A stretch of DNA of 49,313 nucleotides from Chitinophaga pinensis (GCA_945861685.1 CAMAVO010000003.1:1-49313); one strand, 5' to 3'. Positions 18,546 through 28,190 are shown, counted from the stretch's first letter. The notes: generated by a model from the letters alone, not told the origin. Numbers and translations: made by a program.

Positions 18546-20645
18546 ATGTCCATTCTACAAAAAATCAGAGAAAAAACTTATTTAGCACTTATATTCGTTG
18601 GGCTTGGTATTGCCCTGTTTGTTATTGATCCCAGCTCTATTTTCAGCAGCTCGCAGCGTGGTGAAACCCATGTTGGTATTATTGCCGGTGAAAAAATTGA
18701 AGGACAGGATTTTGAACTGAAAGTTCAGGAGGCTATTGAAAACTACAAAGCCAACTATCAGCAGGCTAATATTGACGAGGCTACCAAAGAAGCTATCCGC
18801 AACCAGACCTGGGACCAGCAAATTCAGGAAATAGTAATGGGAAGCCAGCACGAAGAACTTGGGCTAACCGTTAGCGCTGAAGAATTGTTTGACATGATTC
18901 AGGGGCCAAACCCAAGCCCGCAGGTGCGCCAGGCTTTTGGCAATCCGCAAACAGGGGAGTTTAATCCTGCCAACGTAATTGCTTTCCTTAAAAGAATGGA
19001 CGAAGACGAAACGGGCGACACCAAAAAGCGCTGGTTGGCTTTTGAAAAGGACATGAAAAAGCAACAGGTTTACACCAAATACAACACGCTTGTAAAAAAA
19101 GGTCTTTACATTACTACTGCCGAGGCTAAAGCCGATAACGCAGCTAAAAACAAAATGGCAAACGTTCGTTTTGTGGCTAAGCGTTATGCTGCTTCAACCG
19201 ACACTACAGTTAAAGTTACCGATGCAGAGATAAAATCATATTATGCAGCCAACAACTACAAAGAGCAATACAAACAGGACGAAGCCGTTGACCTTAAATA
19301 TGTAGCTTTTGACATCAAACCTTCTGATGACGATAATCAGGCTGCAAAAAAATGGATAGATAAAACCACTGAAGAATTTAAACTCACCGATAACGATACC
19401 TTGTTTATCAATATCAATTCAGATAAGCCTTATGCAGCAATGTGGTACGCTGAATCAGCACTTCCTGCTGCTGTTGATACCCTTAAAAAAGCTGTGGTTG
19501 GAACTGTTGCAGGTCCTTATCTGGAAAATGAAAGCTGGAAAGTGTCTAAGCTTCTGGGAACTAAAATGGCTGTTGACTCAGTTAAAGCCCGCCATATTCT
19601 TTTGAAAGTGGAAGGCGGAAATGCGGAGCTTGTAAAAGCTAAAGCCGACAGTCTTAAAAAAGTAATAAAAGCAAAAAATAATTTTGCCGAATTGGCTAAA
19701 GTTCTCTCAACCGATGCCGGTTCAGGCGCGCAGGGTGGCGACCTTGGCTGGTTCAAAGAAGGTGTTATGGTTCCTGAATTTAACAATGCCTGCTTCAATG
19801 GCAAAAAAGGAGATATGACGGTTGTTGAATCACAATTTGGTATTCACCTGATTGAGATACTGGACAGAAGCAAAGAATCACGCAAGCTTAACATCGCAAC
19901 AGTGGAGCGCCTGACCGAGCCAAGCGATAAAACCTTCCAGAACATTTATTCTAAAGCAAGCGATTTTTCTACTAAAAACCGCACGCTCGAAGCATTTGAA
20001 GCTGCCGCAACCGAAGGTGGATACAATGTGCGTATTGCCGCAAACATTAAACCGATGGAAGGCAAAGTTGCCGGACTTGATAATCCCCGCCCTATTATCC
20101 AGTGGGCTTACAACACGGCTAAAAAAGGTGATGTATCGGAGGTATATGAAGTAGGCAACAAATATGTAGTAGTGGTATTAGCCGAGAAATACGAGAAAGG
20201 TGTTAAACCACTTGAAACCATTAAAGAAGAGTTGGAAGCCGAGGTGCGTAAAGAAAAGAAAGCAGAACAGTTCATCAAAGAATTTGAAGCCGCTCTTGCA
20301 GGAAACCCTGCTATTGACGCTCTTGCCGGTAAAATGAATGCACCGGTTGAAACGGCACAAAACGTAGTATTCAGCGCAGGCTCCATACCGGGAATGGGTA
20401 AAGAGCCTGAAGTATTGGGTACTATTGCTGCATTGAAAGCTGCCACAGCTTCTAAACCGGTAAAAGGTTTATCAGGGGTGTATGTAGTGTATGTTGACAA
20501 CGTGGTGGAAGCTCCCGAAGTAACCGATTTTGCTCCCGCTAAAAAACAATTAGCACAAACCCTTGCTTCACGTGCCGATTACGAAGTGTACGAAGCATTG
20601 AAAGACAAAGCGGAGGTAAAAGATAACCGCGTGAAGTTTTATTAA
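18546..20645 (+). CDS. PpiD/SurA-like periplasmic peptidylprolyl isomerase
   Basis: A 699-residue protein anchored by one N-terminal helix (ALIFVGLGIALFVIDPSS), followed by a SurA_N-type chaperone region (about 35-200) and a parvulin domain at about 345-440 (KARHILLKVEGG, GAQGGDLGWFKEGVMVPEF, SQFGIHLIEILD). A second, less conserved parvulin-like region may lie at about 500-610. It should assist folding of exported and outer-membrane proteins at the periplasmic face of the inner membrane. TATATTCG at 18513-18520 is a one-mismatch promoter element. The gene ends at a strong terminator (20671-20696). Confidence 0.9.
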   Translation: MSILQKIREKTYLALIFVGLGIALFVIDPSSIFSSSQRGETHVGIIAGEKIEGQDFELKVQEAIENYKANYQQANIDEATKEAIRNQTWDQQIQEIVMGSQHEELGLTVSAEELFDMIQGPNPSPQVRQAFGNPQTGEFNPANVIAFLKRMDEDETGDTKKRWLAFEKDMKKQQVYTKYNTLVKKGLYITTAEAKADNAAKNKMANVRFVAKRYAASTDTTVKVTDAEIKSYYAANNYKEQYKQDEAVDLKYVAFDIKPSDDDNQAAKKWIDKTTEEFKLTDNDTLFININSDKPYAAMWYAESALPAAVDTLKKAVVGTVAGPYLENESWKVSKLLGTKMAVDSVKARHILLKVEGGNAELVKAKADSLKKVIKAKNNFAELAKVLSTDAGSGAQGGDLGWFKEGVMVPEFNNACFNGKKGDMTVVESQFGIHLIEILDRSKESRKLNIATVERLTEPSDKTFQNIYSKASDFSTKNRTLEAFEAAATEGGYNVRIAANIKPMEGKVAGLDNPRPIIQWAYNTAKKGDVSEVYEVGNKYVVVVLAEKYEKGVKPLETIKEELEAEVRKEKKAEQFIKEFEAALAGNPAIDALAGKMNAPVETAQNVVFSAGSIPGMGKEPEVLGTIAALKAATASKPVKGLSGVYVVYVDNVVEAPEVTDFAPAKKQLAQTLASRADYEVYEALKDKAEVKDNRVKFY

Positions 20646-20670
20646 GCAACTTCTCAAAACTGAATAAAGA

Positions 20671-20696
20671 AACCCGCTTCATGCGGGTTTTTTTTT
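20671..20696 (+). terminator. Rho-independent terminator after the PpiD-like gene
   Basis: AACCCGC-TTCAT-GCGGGTT is a perfect 7-bp stem continuing into a run of T ending at 20696, 26 bp after the stop codon. Confidence 0.92.
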
Positions 20697-20726
20697 GCCT
20701 TTTCAATACAAAATGTTGGTTGGGTG

Positions 20727-20957
20727 TCACACAGACGCGTGTGTTGGGTCAAAAAACATTATTTAGTATCACACAGGCACGTGTGTTGCCTTAAATACCC
20801 TTATTGAATGCAACACAGGCTCGTGTGTCGGACAAAATAGCATGTTTGTATATAACACAGAAACCTGTGTTTGACAGAATAGCAGTATTTAATATAACAC
20901 ACGTGCCTGTGTGATACTAAAGAGGCTTCTTGATAGTAACACAGATGCCTGTGTTAC
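20727..20957. repeat. Six palindromes at exact 42-bp spacing
   Basis: Six copies of ACACA-N6-TGTGT start at 20729, 20771, 20813, 20855, 20897 and 20939, always 42 bp apart. Spacers of constant length (26 bp) differ in sequence but are AT-rich and weakly dyadic at the half period (such as AAATA..TATTT). Units 2 and 5 are exact reverse complements over 26 bp (20762-20787 and 20896-20921), so the whole array is symmetric about 20841.5. It lies between the convergent PpiD-like gene and rodA and fills most of the 370-bp gene-free stretch 20646-21014; nothing else is seen there besides the terminator. Confidence 0.92.
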
Positions 20958-21014
20958 ATCCAATAGAATTCAGCATCTAAACTTCCGTATCCGGATAACA
21001 CTCAATTGTCTTCT

Positions 21015-22280
21015 TCACCTCAACAACTGCATCCTGTACGCATCCAGTTTAATAAACACAAACAGCAGAATAGTAAACGCCCACAGCGATGAGCCTCCGT
21101 AGCTGAAAAAGGGAAGGGGAATACCGATAACGGGGGCAAGTCCTATGGTCATGGCAATGTTTACCGCAAAGTGAAAGAACAGAATAGAAGCCACCCCGTA
21201 GCCATAGATGCGTGTAAAGGTCGATTTCTGTCGCTCGGCTACATAAATAATGCGCACTAATAAAAACAGGAACAACACAATCACCACAAAGGCGCCCATA
21301 AAACCCCACTCTTCGCCCACGGTGCAAAAAATAAAGTCGGTGCTTTGCTCGGGCACAAACTTGTATTTGGTTTGCGTACCGTTTAAAAAACCCTTGCCTG
21401 TAAAGCCGCCCGAGCCAATGGCAATTTTACTCTGGTTCACGTTATAGCCAACGCCTTTCGGGTCATCTTCCTTGCCCAGCATAACATTGATACGCGTTTT
21501 CTGATGTATCTCCAGCACATTGTCAACCACATACCCCACGCTGTATGACATACCCGAAAACACCACCGCAGTGCCGCCAATAAGCAGCGCATTTTTCCAG
21601 TTGCGTTTGCCCGCAATAAAGATGAGAAAAGCAATTACGCCCACAATCCACATCATCGTCTTGGGGTCAAACAGCAGCGTAACAATAAACACCAAAACCA
21701 CCGCCACACCCGCCATCAAAAAGTTTCCCGATAAGCCTTCGCGATACAGCACAAACAAAAAAGCCCCGTAAACCAATGCCGAACCCGTATCGTTCTGCAA
21801 CAGAATAAGCAGGGCAGGGGCGGCAATAAAAGCAGCCGTAATCAGTTTGGTTTTATTGTCCTCAAACTTAATGTTCATGGTGCTCAGATATTTGGCAACC
21901 ACCAGCGCAGTGGCAAATTTCCCGAACTCGGCCGGCTGTATCCTGAAGTTGCTGCCAATCTCAAACCACGATTTGCTTCCCGAAACCTCGCGCCCGAAAA
22001 CCAATACCAATATAAGCAGCAGCATCACCAACCCGTAAACAGGATAGGCCGAAATGGTATAAAATTTTCCGTCAATCAGCAGAATAACCGCAGCAATAAA
22101 AATGGAACTGCCTATCCAGATCAACTGCTTGCCATAGTTTTCCGAAGTGTCGAGAATACTTTTGTGCTCCTCGTTATACACGGCAGCATAAATACTTATC
22201 CAGCCCAGGAAAATCATTACCAGAAAGATGGAAACCATCACCCAGTCTATGTTATCGAATATGGAGGTTTGTTTTCTCAT
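21015..22280 (-). CDS. rodA: RodA, peptidoglycan polymerase of the elongasome
   Basis: A 421-residue SEDS-family (FtsW/RodA/SpoVE) membrane protein with about ten helices. Recognisable segments include SKSWFEIGSNFRIQPAEFGK, LILLQNDTGSALVYGAFL, QSKIAIGSGGFTGKGFLNG, FVPEQSTDFIFCTVGEEWG, and PVIGIPLPFFSYGGSSLW near the C-terminus. SEDS proteins polymerise lipid II into glycan strands and work with a class B PBP, here the upstream mrdA product. It is the last gene of the purH-mreBCD-mrdA-rodA series; the palindrome array at 20727-20957 lies directly downstream. Confidence 0.95.
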   Translation of the reverse strand: MRKQTSIFDNIDWVMVSIFLVMIFLGWISIYAAVYNEEHKSILDTSENYGKQLIWIGSSIFIAAVILLIDGKFYTISAYPVYGLVMLLLILVLVFGREVSGSKSWFEIGSNFRIQPAEFGKFATALVVAKYLSTMNIKFEDNKTKLITAAFIAAPALLILLQNDTGSALVYGAFLFVLYREGLSGNFLMAGVAVVLVFIVTLLFDPKTMMWIVGVIAFLIFIAGKRNWKNALLIGGTAVVFSGMSYSVGYVVDNVLEIHQKTRINVMLGKEDDPKGVGYNVNQSKIAIGSGGFTGKGFLNGTQTKYKFVPEQSTDFIFCTVGEEWGFMGAFVVIVLFLFLLVRIIYVAERQKSTFTRIYGYGVASILFFHFAVNIAMTIGLAPVIGIPLPFFSYGGSSLWAFTILLFVFIKLDAYRMQLLR

Positions 22281-22290
22281 TCTGTTTTCC

Positions 22291-22360
22291 CGTCATTGCG
22301 AGCCATAGCGAAGCAATCTCTCAATAAGTTTGCTTCGGGTGAAAAACCCTCGCAATGACG
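22291..22360. repeat. Dispersed palindrome, CGTCATTGCGAG family
   Basis: CGTCATTGCGAG (22291-22302) pairs perfectly with 22349-22360, and an inner CGAAGCA (22309-22315) pairs with TGCTTCG (22331-22337), giving a two-part stem. The sequence is a REP-like repeat common to many bacterial phyla. It sits inside the elongasome operon between mrdA and rodA. Confidence 0.85.
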
Positions 22361-22402
22361 AACTATCTTTATACTGTTAATCGTTTCCATTGAGTGAATC
22401 AT

Positions 22403-24250
22403 TTAATCAATTGATGTTTCTTTTTTAGCAACAGGTTTCTCAACCGGCTTCGGCATCAGGTTGGCATTCAAAATAAATTCTTCTACCAAAGGTCGTCTTA
22501 AACTATCGGTCAGGTATTTTTCAATCAGCAAACTGGCAATAGGTGCAGCATAGGTTCCGCCCTTCCCTGAATTTTCAACAAATACCGCCAATGCAATCTT
22601 GGGATTGTCTTTGGGCGCGAAACACACAAACACCGAGTGATCCTCACCATGCGGGTTTTGTGCCGTTCCTGTTTTTCCGCAATACGGTATGCCTTTCAGT
22701 TTCGAGCGCGCTGCCGTTCCTGCTTCAACAACCTGTTCCATTCCGTCAATCACCAGTTGAAAATAACCGCTATCAATAGTGGTGTAGTTGCGGGTGGTAA
22801 ATTCGTTCTCAATTTTTTTAGCACCAATCTGTTTCACCAGATGGGGCGGATAATAAAAGCCACGGTTGGCAAGCGTAGCCACAAGATTAGCCAATTGCAG
22901 CGGAGTAGTTCCCAACTCGCCCTGTCCTATACTTAACGAAACAACGGTCAAAGATTTCCAGCGGCTCTTGCCATAAATCTTATCGTAATAATCACCCGTT
23001 GGAATTAATCCTTTCAACTCGCTCGGTAAATCGGTGTTGAACTTTTTCCCGAAACCAAAACTCAAAACGTGTTTACGCCACACATCATATCCTTCGCGCA
23101 CCGATTTTTTGCTGTCGAGGATATTGCGGTAAACGTTGCAGTAATAAGCATTGCACGAGTGCTGCACCGATTGCAGCAAATTAAGTGGAGAAGGATGCTG
23201 GTGACAACCCACATGAATTGGTCCGGCAGAATAACCCATTCTGCAACCATAAGTTGTTTGCGGAAACACCACTTTCTCCTGTTGTCCGATAAGATTGTTA
23301 ACCAACTTAAATGTTGAGCCGGGCGGATACTGTGCCATCAGTGCGCGGTTAAACAATGGCTTGAATTCGTCTTTAGACATCAGCGAATAATTGGCAGAAC
23401 GCACTCTGCCCACTAACAAATTAGGGTCGTAAGTAGGACTTGTGGCAAGCACTAAAATCTCTCCTGTGCTGGGCTCTATCGCCACCACGCTGCCGATTTT
23501 ATTTTGCATCAGCTTTTCGGCATACGCCTGCAACTCACCGTCAATAGTGGAAATAAGGTCAAGCCCCGAAACGGGCAGCTTGTCGTACTCACCGTTTTTA
23601 AAACTTCCTTTCGGAACATTTTTTACATCCACCATCATCACCTTGTCGCCTTTTTGTCCACGCAGATATTCCTCGTAATATTTCTCAATGCCACTCACAC
23701 CAATGTAATCACCCGACTTGTAATACACATTATCCTTGGTCATGCGCTCGTCAACCTCGCCTACATAACCCAGCAAGTGTGCAGCCACCCTGCTCGGATA
23801 CTTGCGCAGCGTGCGGGTTTGCGTAAAAAATCCTTTATAGTGATGCAGCTTCTCCTGCAGCATGGCATAAAACTCAGACGACAATTGTTTCTCAAAAACA
23901 GAAGGCTTGTGTTTAGAGTAGTCCGTTATTTTTTGCATCCGCTGCTTAAAATCTTCTACCGTAATACCAAGCGTGTTGCAGAAATCCAGCGTATCTAAAT
24001 CATCCACCTGTTTTGGAATTACCATCAAATCATAATACGCTTCGTTATAAACAAGCAACTTGCCGTTGCGGTCGTAAACCAGGCCCCGCGCAGGATATTC
24101 AGTCATGTGGCGCAACACATTATTCTCTGCCGAAAGTTTATAGCTGTCGTCAAGCACCTGCAAAAAAAACAGGCGGATAAGAAAAATAATTCCCGTGATA
24201 ACAATCACGCCACCGATGAGAAGCTTACGGTCGGAATAGCGTAAATCCAT
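22403..24250 (-). CDS. mrdA: Penicillin-binding protein 2 (elongation transpeptidase)
   Basis: A 615-residue class B PBP. One N-terminal membrane helix is followed by a dimerisation/pedestal domain (EYPARGLVYDRNGKLLVYNE) and the transpeptidase domain. Active-site motifs are QYPPGSTFKLVN (SxxK), HSCNAYY (SxN) and GKTGTAQNPHG (KTG). It cross-links peptidoglycan during side-wall elongation with RodA. Its ATG overlaps the mreD stop by one base (TAATG), indicating translational coupling. It is followed by about 120 bp containing a dispersed palindrome and then rodA. Confidence 0.95.
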   Translation of the reverse strand: MDLRYSDRKLLIGGVIVITGIIFLIRLFFLQVLDDSYKLSAENNVLRHMTEYPARGLVYDRNGKLLVYNEAYYDLMVIPKQVDDLDTLDFCNTLGITVEDFKQRMQKITDYSKHKPSVFEKQLSSEFYAMLQEKLHHYKGFFTQTRTLRKYPSRVAAHLLGYVGEVDERMTKDNVYYKSGDYIGVSGIEKYYEEYLRGQKGDKVMMVDVKNVPKGSFKNGEYDKLPVSGLDLISTIDGELQAYAEKLMQNKIGSVVAIEPSTGEILVLATSPTYDPNLLVGRVRSANYSLMSKDEFKPLFNRALMAQYPPGSTFKLVNNLIGQQEKVVFPQTTYGCRMGYSAGPIHVGCHQHPSPLNLLQSVQHSCNAYYCNVYRNILDSKKSVREGYDVWRKHVLSFGFGKKFNTDLPSELKGLIPTGDYYDKIYGKSRWKSLTVVSLSIGQGELGTTPLQLANLVATLANRGFYYPPHLVKQIGAKKIENEFTTRNYTTIDSGYFQLVIDGMEQVVEAGTAARSKLKGIPYCGKTGTAQNPHGEDHSVFVCFAPKDNPKIALAVFVENSGKGGTYAAPIASLLIEKYLTDSLRRPLVEEFILNANLMPKPVEKPVAKKETSID

Positions 24251-24765
24251 TAGTTCTTTTTAACCGTGCTGAAAAGATACTGCGACACAATTACCAACCC
24301 AAGCGTAAATGCCGAACTCAATATAACGCGCAGCAGCGTTGAGAAAAACGAAGAGAACCGAAATATCTCTAAATAGAAAAGCGCAAAGTGATGCAGCAGA
24401 ATTAGTATCCCTGCATAGGTCAGCATCCATCCAATCCCAAACTTCTGAATGGTAGCTACACTGCCGCGGTCAAAGCCTTCGCGTGGCGAAATCATGCTCA
24501 GCAAATAGGGTCGGCAAAATGCCATAAACACACTTGCTGAGGTGTGCATTCCTGCAGTGTTTTCAAATAAATCAATGCTTAAACCCATCACAAAGGCAAG
24601 CAAAAGCAAAAGCCATCCTGGTATATCAATCGGCAGCATAAGTATGAAGAAAACGTAGAGGTAAGGATTGATGAACCCACCCAACTGAACGTTGTTAAGA
24701 ATCAACACCTGAAAGATGATGAGGAAAATAAAACGCAATACATTTCTCGCTAACAGTTCAATCAT
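24250..24765 (-). CDS. mreD: MreD, rod-shape-determining membrane protein
   Basis: A 171-residue protein with about five hydrophobic helices. MreD sequences diverge strongly, so the call rests on size, topology (RFIFLIIFQVLILNNV, GLSIDLFENTAGMHTSASV) and position between mreC and mrdA. It helps link MreB filaments to the periplasmic synthases. Its start overlaps the mreC stop by 8 bp and its stop overlaps the mrdA start by 1 bp. Confidence 0.88.
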   Translation of the reverse strand: MIELLARNVLRFIFLIIFQVLILNNVQLGGFINPYLYVFFILMLPIDIPGWLLLLLAFVMGLSIDLFENTAGMHTSASVFMAFCRPYLLSMISPREGFDRGSVATIQKFGIGWMLTYAGILILLHHFALFYLEIFRFSSFFSTLLRVILSSAFTLGLVIVSQYLFSTVKKN

Positions 24766-25588
24766 TGCTCAAATCTTCTTCTAATTGCAGTTGTTCGTTT
24801 TTAAGCAGGTTGCCCACTATATACACATTAGTAACACTGCGGAAATCCGTTCCGGGTTTTACTTTTATGGTGTAGAAATTATTACCCGCTTCCAGTTCAA
24901 ATTCTTCAATTGTTCCAATTATAATGCCTTCCGGAAAAATAGTGGAGAACGAAGTAGTGAGCACTGTATCACCCTTGTGCAGCTTCACGTGCGATGGAAT
25001 ATCAACCAAATCAACCACCGAAGCATCGTTGCCGTTCCACACTACCGAACCAAAATAATTGTTGTTTTTTATCTGCCCACTTATTTTTGAATTTACGTGC
25101 AACATGGAAATCACGGTGCAAAAATTTTCAGATACATTTTTCACAATTCCAACAACACCAACCGGAGTAATTACAGCCATGTCTGGTTCAACACCATGCA
25201 GACTTCCTCGGTTCAGTGTAAGGTAATTATTTCGCTTGTTTACCGATTTATTAACCACCCGTGCAGCCCGGTAGTTGTATTGTTGGCGGTAAACGGTATC
25301 GTTGATGCTGAATACCTGCACATCGTATCTGAAATATGAATTAGGATGATGCTTTTTCAGTTCCGCATTTTCAGCAGCAAGAATTTCATTAGCCTTTTTC
25401 AGCGAGAAGTATTCGGTGATGTTGCTGTAAATATTCAGGAAGTTTCCGCTGACCGTATTTGCTGAATTGATAAAACCCGCGCGCTGATAATTATTGTTTT
25501 GTATCAGCAGGTAAACCGCAAAACTCTGTAAAAGCAGAAACAGAAAAACAAAATGATTTCGCCAGATGAATACAAATATGTTTTTCAT
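24758..25588 (-). CDS. mreC: MreC, elongasome scaffold
   Basis: A 276-residue bitopic protein: N-terminal membrane helix (HFVFLFLLLQSFAVYLLI), a coiled coil (about 60-95: YFSLKKANEILAAENAELKK) and a periplasmic double beta-barrel domain with NYLTLNRGSLHGVEPDMAV, GVVGIVKNVSENF and KGDTVLTTSFSTIFPEG. MreC bridges MreB and MreD to PBP2. The gene follows mreB after 32 bp containing a small GC palindrome and overlaps mreD. Confidence 0.94.
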   Translation of the reverse strand: MKNIFVFIWRNHFVFLFLLLQSFAVYLLIQNNNYQRAGFINSANTVSGNFLNIYSNITEYFSLKKANEILAAENAELKKHHPNSYFRYDVQVFSINDTVYRQQYNYRAARVVNKSVNKRNNYLTLNRGSLHGVEPDMAVITPVGVVGIVKNVSENFCTVISMLHVNSKISGQIKNNNYFGSVVWNGNDASVVDLVDIPSHVKLHKGDTVLTTSFSTIFPEGIIIGTIEEFELEAGNNFYTIKVKPGTDFRSVTNVYIVGNLLKNEQLQLEEDLSND

Positions 25589-25596
25589 TTTTTCGC

Positions 25597-25613
25597 ATCC
25601 GCCTCAGGCGGAT
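25597..25613. repeat. Short GC palindrome between mreB and mreC
   Basis: ATCCGCC-TCA-GGCGGAT, a perfect 7-bp stem with a 3-nt loop. No T-run follows on the minus strand, so it is not a terminator; it may set the relative level of mreB and mreC messages. Confidence 0.65.
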
Positions 25614-25620
25614 TAGCAAC

Positions 25621-26646
25621 TTATCTCATGAGGAATGGGAACTTGTCAATATTTTTCAGCGCAATGCCCGTGCCACGCGCAACCGCGCGCAACGGGTCTT
25701 CGGCAATGTGTACAGGCAAACCTGTTTTGCGTGAAATACGCAAATCCAACCCGCGTAACAATGCACCGCCACCTGCAAGGTAAAGACCTGTTCTGTAAAT
25801 ATCAGCCGAAAGTTCAGGAGGAGTCATCTCCAACGCATTCATTACCGCAGTCTCAATTTTGATGAGGGATTTATCTAATGCCTGTGCGATTTCCTGGTAG
25901 GTAATTTTTACTTCTTTTGGTTTTCCGGTCATTAAATCTCTTCCGTGAACAGCTAAATCAGGTGGAGGATTTTCCAATTCCACCAATGCAGAACCCACTT
26001 CAATTTTTATTTTTTCTGCGGTGCGCTCACCTATTAAAACATTGTGTTGTCTGCGGATATAATCTTCTATATCAGCCGTTAAATCATCACCTGCCGTGCG
26101 GATAGAGCGGTCGCAAACAATACCCCCCAGGGCGATAACCGCAATTTCACTCGTTCCGCCACCAATGTCAATAATCATATTTCCCATCGGCTCTTCCACG
26201 TCAATGCCTATACCGATTGCAGCAGCCATCGGCTCCTGAATCAGATAAACTTCTTTTCCGCCAGCGTGTTCTGCCGAGTCGCGAACCGCACGTTTTTCCA
26301 CCTCGGTAATACCTGAAGGAATGCAAATAACCATTTTCAGTGAAGGCTGAAACAGTGAGCTTTTTCCCTGATTCACCATTTTTATCATTTCGCGAATCAT
26401 GTGTTCCGCAGCCTGGAAATCCGCTATCACACCATCGCGCAACGGACGAATGGTTTTAATGTTTTCGTGTGTTTTGCCATGCATCTGCATCGCTTTTTTA
26501 CCAACAGCCATCACCTTTTCGGTACGTCTGTCAATCGCAACAATAGAAGGTTCATCCACCACCACTTTATCATTGTGAATGATTAATGTGTTGGCCGTTC
26601 CAAGGTCAATCGCAATTTCCTGTGTTAAAAAATTAAAAAGTCCCAT
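25621..26646 (-). CDS. mreB: MreB, actin-like cell-shape protein
   Basis: A 341-residue actin-fold ATPase of normal length. Phosphate 1 loop IDLGTANTLI, phosphate 2 segment MIIDIGGGTSEIAVIALGG, and adenosine site TGLYLAGGGALLRGL are intact, as is LIQEPMAAAIGIG. It forms membrane-associated filaments that guide elongation synthesis. It starts 20 bp after the purH stop with no room for a separate promoter, so transcription probably comes from the purH promoter. Confidence 0.97.
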   Translation of the reverse strand: MGLFNFLTQEIAIDLGTANTLIIHNDKVVVDEPSIVAIDRRTEKVMAVGKKAMQMHGKTHENIKTIRPLRDGVIADFQAAEHMIREMIKMVNQGKSSLFQPSLKMVICIPSGITEVEKRAVRDSAEHAGGKEVYLIQEPMAAAIGIGIDVEEPMGNMIIDIGGGTSEIAVIALGGIVCDRSIRTAGDDLTADIEDYIRRQHNVLIGERTAEKIKIEVGSALVELENPPPDLAVHGRDLMTGKPKEVKITYQEIAQALDKSLIKIETAVMNALEMTPPELSADIYRTGLYLAGGGALLRGLDLRISRKTGLPVHIAEDPLRAVARGTGIALKNIDKFPFLMR

Positions 26647-26666
26647 GAATTTTTAGTTGAAATATT

Positions 26667-28190
26667 TTAGTGTTTAAAATGTCTTGTTCCTGTCATTACC
26701 ATTGCCATCCCGTTGTTGTTACAATAGTCAATTGATTCCTGATCTTTTACGGAGCCTCCGGGTTGCAGCACTGCTGTAACTCCTGCGTTGTGTGCTATTT
26801 CCACGCAATCAGGAAAGGGAAAAAATGCATCAGAGCCCATCACCGAACCGTTGAGGTCAAAACCAAATGATGTTGCTTTTGCAATAGCTTGTCTCAATGC
26901 ATCTACTCGCGAAGTTTGTCCTACACCGCTTGCTAATAGTTGTTTGTTTTTTGCCAGAACGATGGTGTTGCTTTTTGTATGCTTCACAATCTTGTTGGCA
27001 AACTCCATGTCGGTGAATTCGTTTGCAGTTGGCGCTTTTGTTGTTGCCGTTTTCATATCGGCAGTGGTTTCTGTTTTCAGGTCTTTATCCTGTTCAATCA
27101 CTCCGTTCAGCAATGTGCGGAATTGTTTCTTGGAAAACTCAACAGGTTTCTGAATCAGAATAATTCTGTTCTTTTTCTGTTTCAGAATTTCAAGAGTCGC
27201 TGAAGAATAGGATGGCGCAATAATCACTTCAAAAAAGAGGTTATTAATTTCCGTTGCTGTTGCTTCATCCACTTCACGGTTGGTGATGAGAATGCCACCA
27301 AACGCTGAAACAGGATCAGCTGCCAGTGCAGCTTTCCATGCATCTGTCAAACTAGTTCTGCTTGCAATTCCGCAAGCGTTATTGTGTTTTAAAATGGCGA
27401 AGGTTGGTTCTGCAAATTCAGCAATCAAAGCAACTGCAGCATCAACATCCAACAGGTTGTTGTATGATAATTCTTTGCCGTGAAGTTTATCAAACAGGTC
27501 TTCCATCTTTCCATAGAAGATGCCTTGTTGATGTGGGTTTTCACCGTATCTCAGTATTTGTGCCTGTGCAATGCTTTGTTTGAAAATATTTTTCTTGCCC
27601 TGATTGAAATAATTGAAAATGGCGCTATCATAGTTCGATGAAATGTGAAACGCATTCAATGCATGTTCCTTGCGTTCTTCCAAAGTTGTTGAACCATTTT
27701 TTTCATTCAGTAATTCAAGTAATGCGGGATATTCATCACGTGAAGAAACAATCAGCACATCTTTAAAATTCTTAGCAGCAGCGCGGATAAGCGAAATGCC
27801 GCCAATGTCAATTTTCTCAATAATATCTTGCTCAGCAGCGCCTGAAGCAACTGTTGCTTCAAACGGATAAAGGTCAACAATCACTAAATCAATTTCAGGA
27901 ATTTCGTATTCCTCAAGCTGCAATATATCAGATTGTAATTCACGTCTGCCAAGTATTCCGCCAAAAATTTTCGGATGCAACGTTTTTACTCTTCCTCCTA
28001 AAATAGAAGGGTAGGAGGTAAGTTCTTCAACCGGAATAACCGTTTCACCAAGGTCTTCAATGAATTTTTGTGTCCCACCTGTTGAATAAATATTCACACC
28101 AAGCTCACGCAGTTTTAAAATTATAGGTTCAAGATTATCCTTGTAGTAAACAGAAATCAAGGCATTCTTAATTTTTTTCAAGTCGCTCAT
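26667..28190 (-). CDS. purH: Bifunctional AICAR transformylase / IMP cyclohydrolase
   Basis: A 507-residue enzyme for the last two steps of IMP synthesis. The N-terminal cyclohydrolase (MGS-like) domain has ALISVYYKDN, YSTGGTQKFIEDLG and GGRVKTLHPKIFGGILGRR. The C-terminal transformylase has RYGENPHQQG, LKHNNACGIAS, DPVSAFGGILITNREVD and the ending MVMTGTRHFKH. A Lys/Thr-rich linker (about residues 375-400, TETTADMKTATTKAPT) looks like a small surface insertion. purH heads the mre operon, linking purine synthesis and elongation genes in one transcript, an order seen in other Bacteroidota. Confidence 0.96.
   Translation of the reverse strand: MSDLKKIKNALISVYYKDNLEPIILKLRELGVNIYSTGGTQKFIEDLGETVIPVEELTSYPSILGGRVKTLHPKIFGGILGRRELQSDILQLEEYEIPEIDLVIVDLYPFEATVASGAAEQDIIEKIDIGGISLIRAAAKNFKDVLIVSSRDEYPALLELLNEKNGSTTLEERKEHALNAFHISSNYDSAIFNYFNQGKKNIFKQSIAQAQILRYGENPHQQGIFYGKMEDLFDKLHGKELSYNNLLDVDAAVALIAEFAEPTFAILKHNNACGIASRTSLTDAWKAALAADPVSAFGGILITNREVDEATATEINNLFFEVIIAPSYSSATLEILKQKKNRIILIQKPVEFSKKQFRTLLNGVIEQDKDLKTETTADMKTATTKAPTANEFTDMEFANKIVKHTKSNTIVLAKNKQLLASGVGQTSRVDALRQAIAKATSFGFDLNGSVMGSDAFFPFPDCVEIAHNAGVTAVLQPGGSVKDQESIDYCNNNGMAMVMTGTRHFKH

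Noticed and set aside
20727..20957. CRISPR array
   Set aside because: Repeats are 16-bp degenerate palindromes, not identical 23-40-bp units; two are reverse complements of each other, and there are no cas genes nearby. Constant 26-bp spacers alone are not enough.
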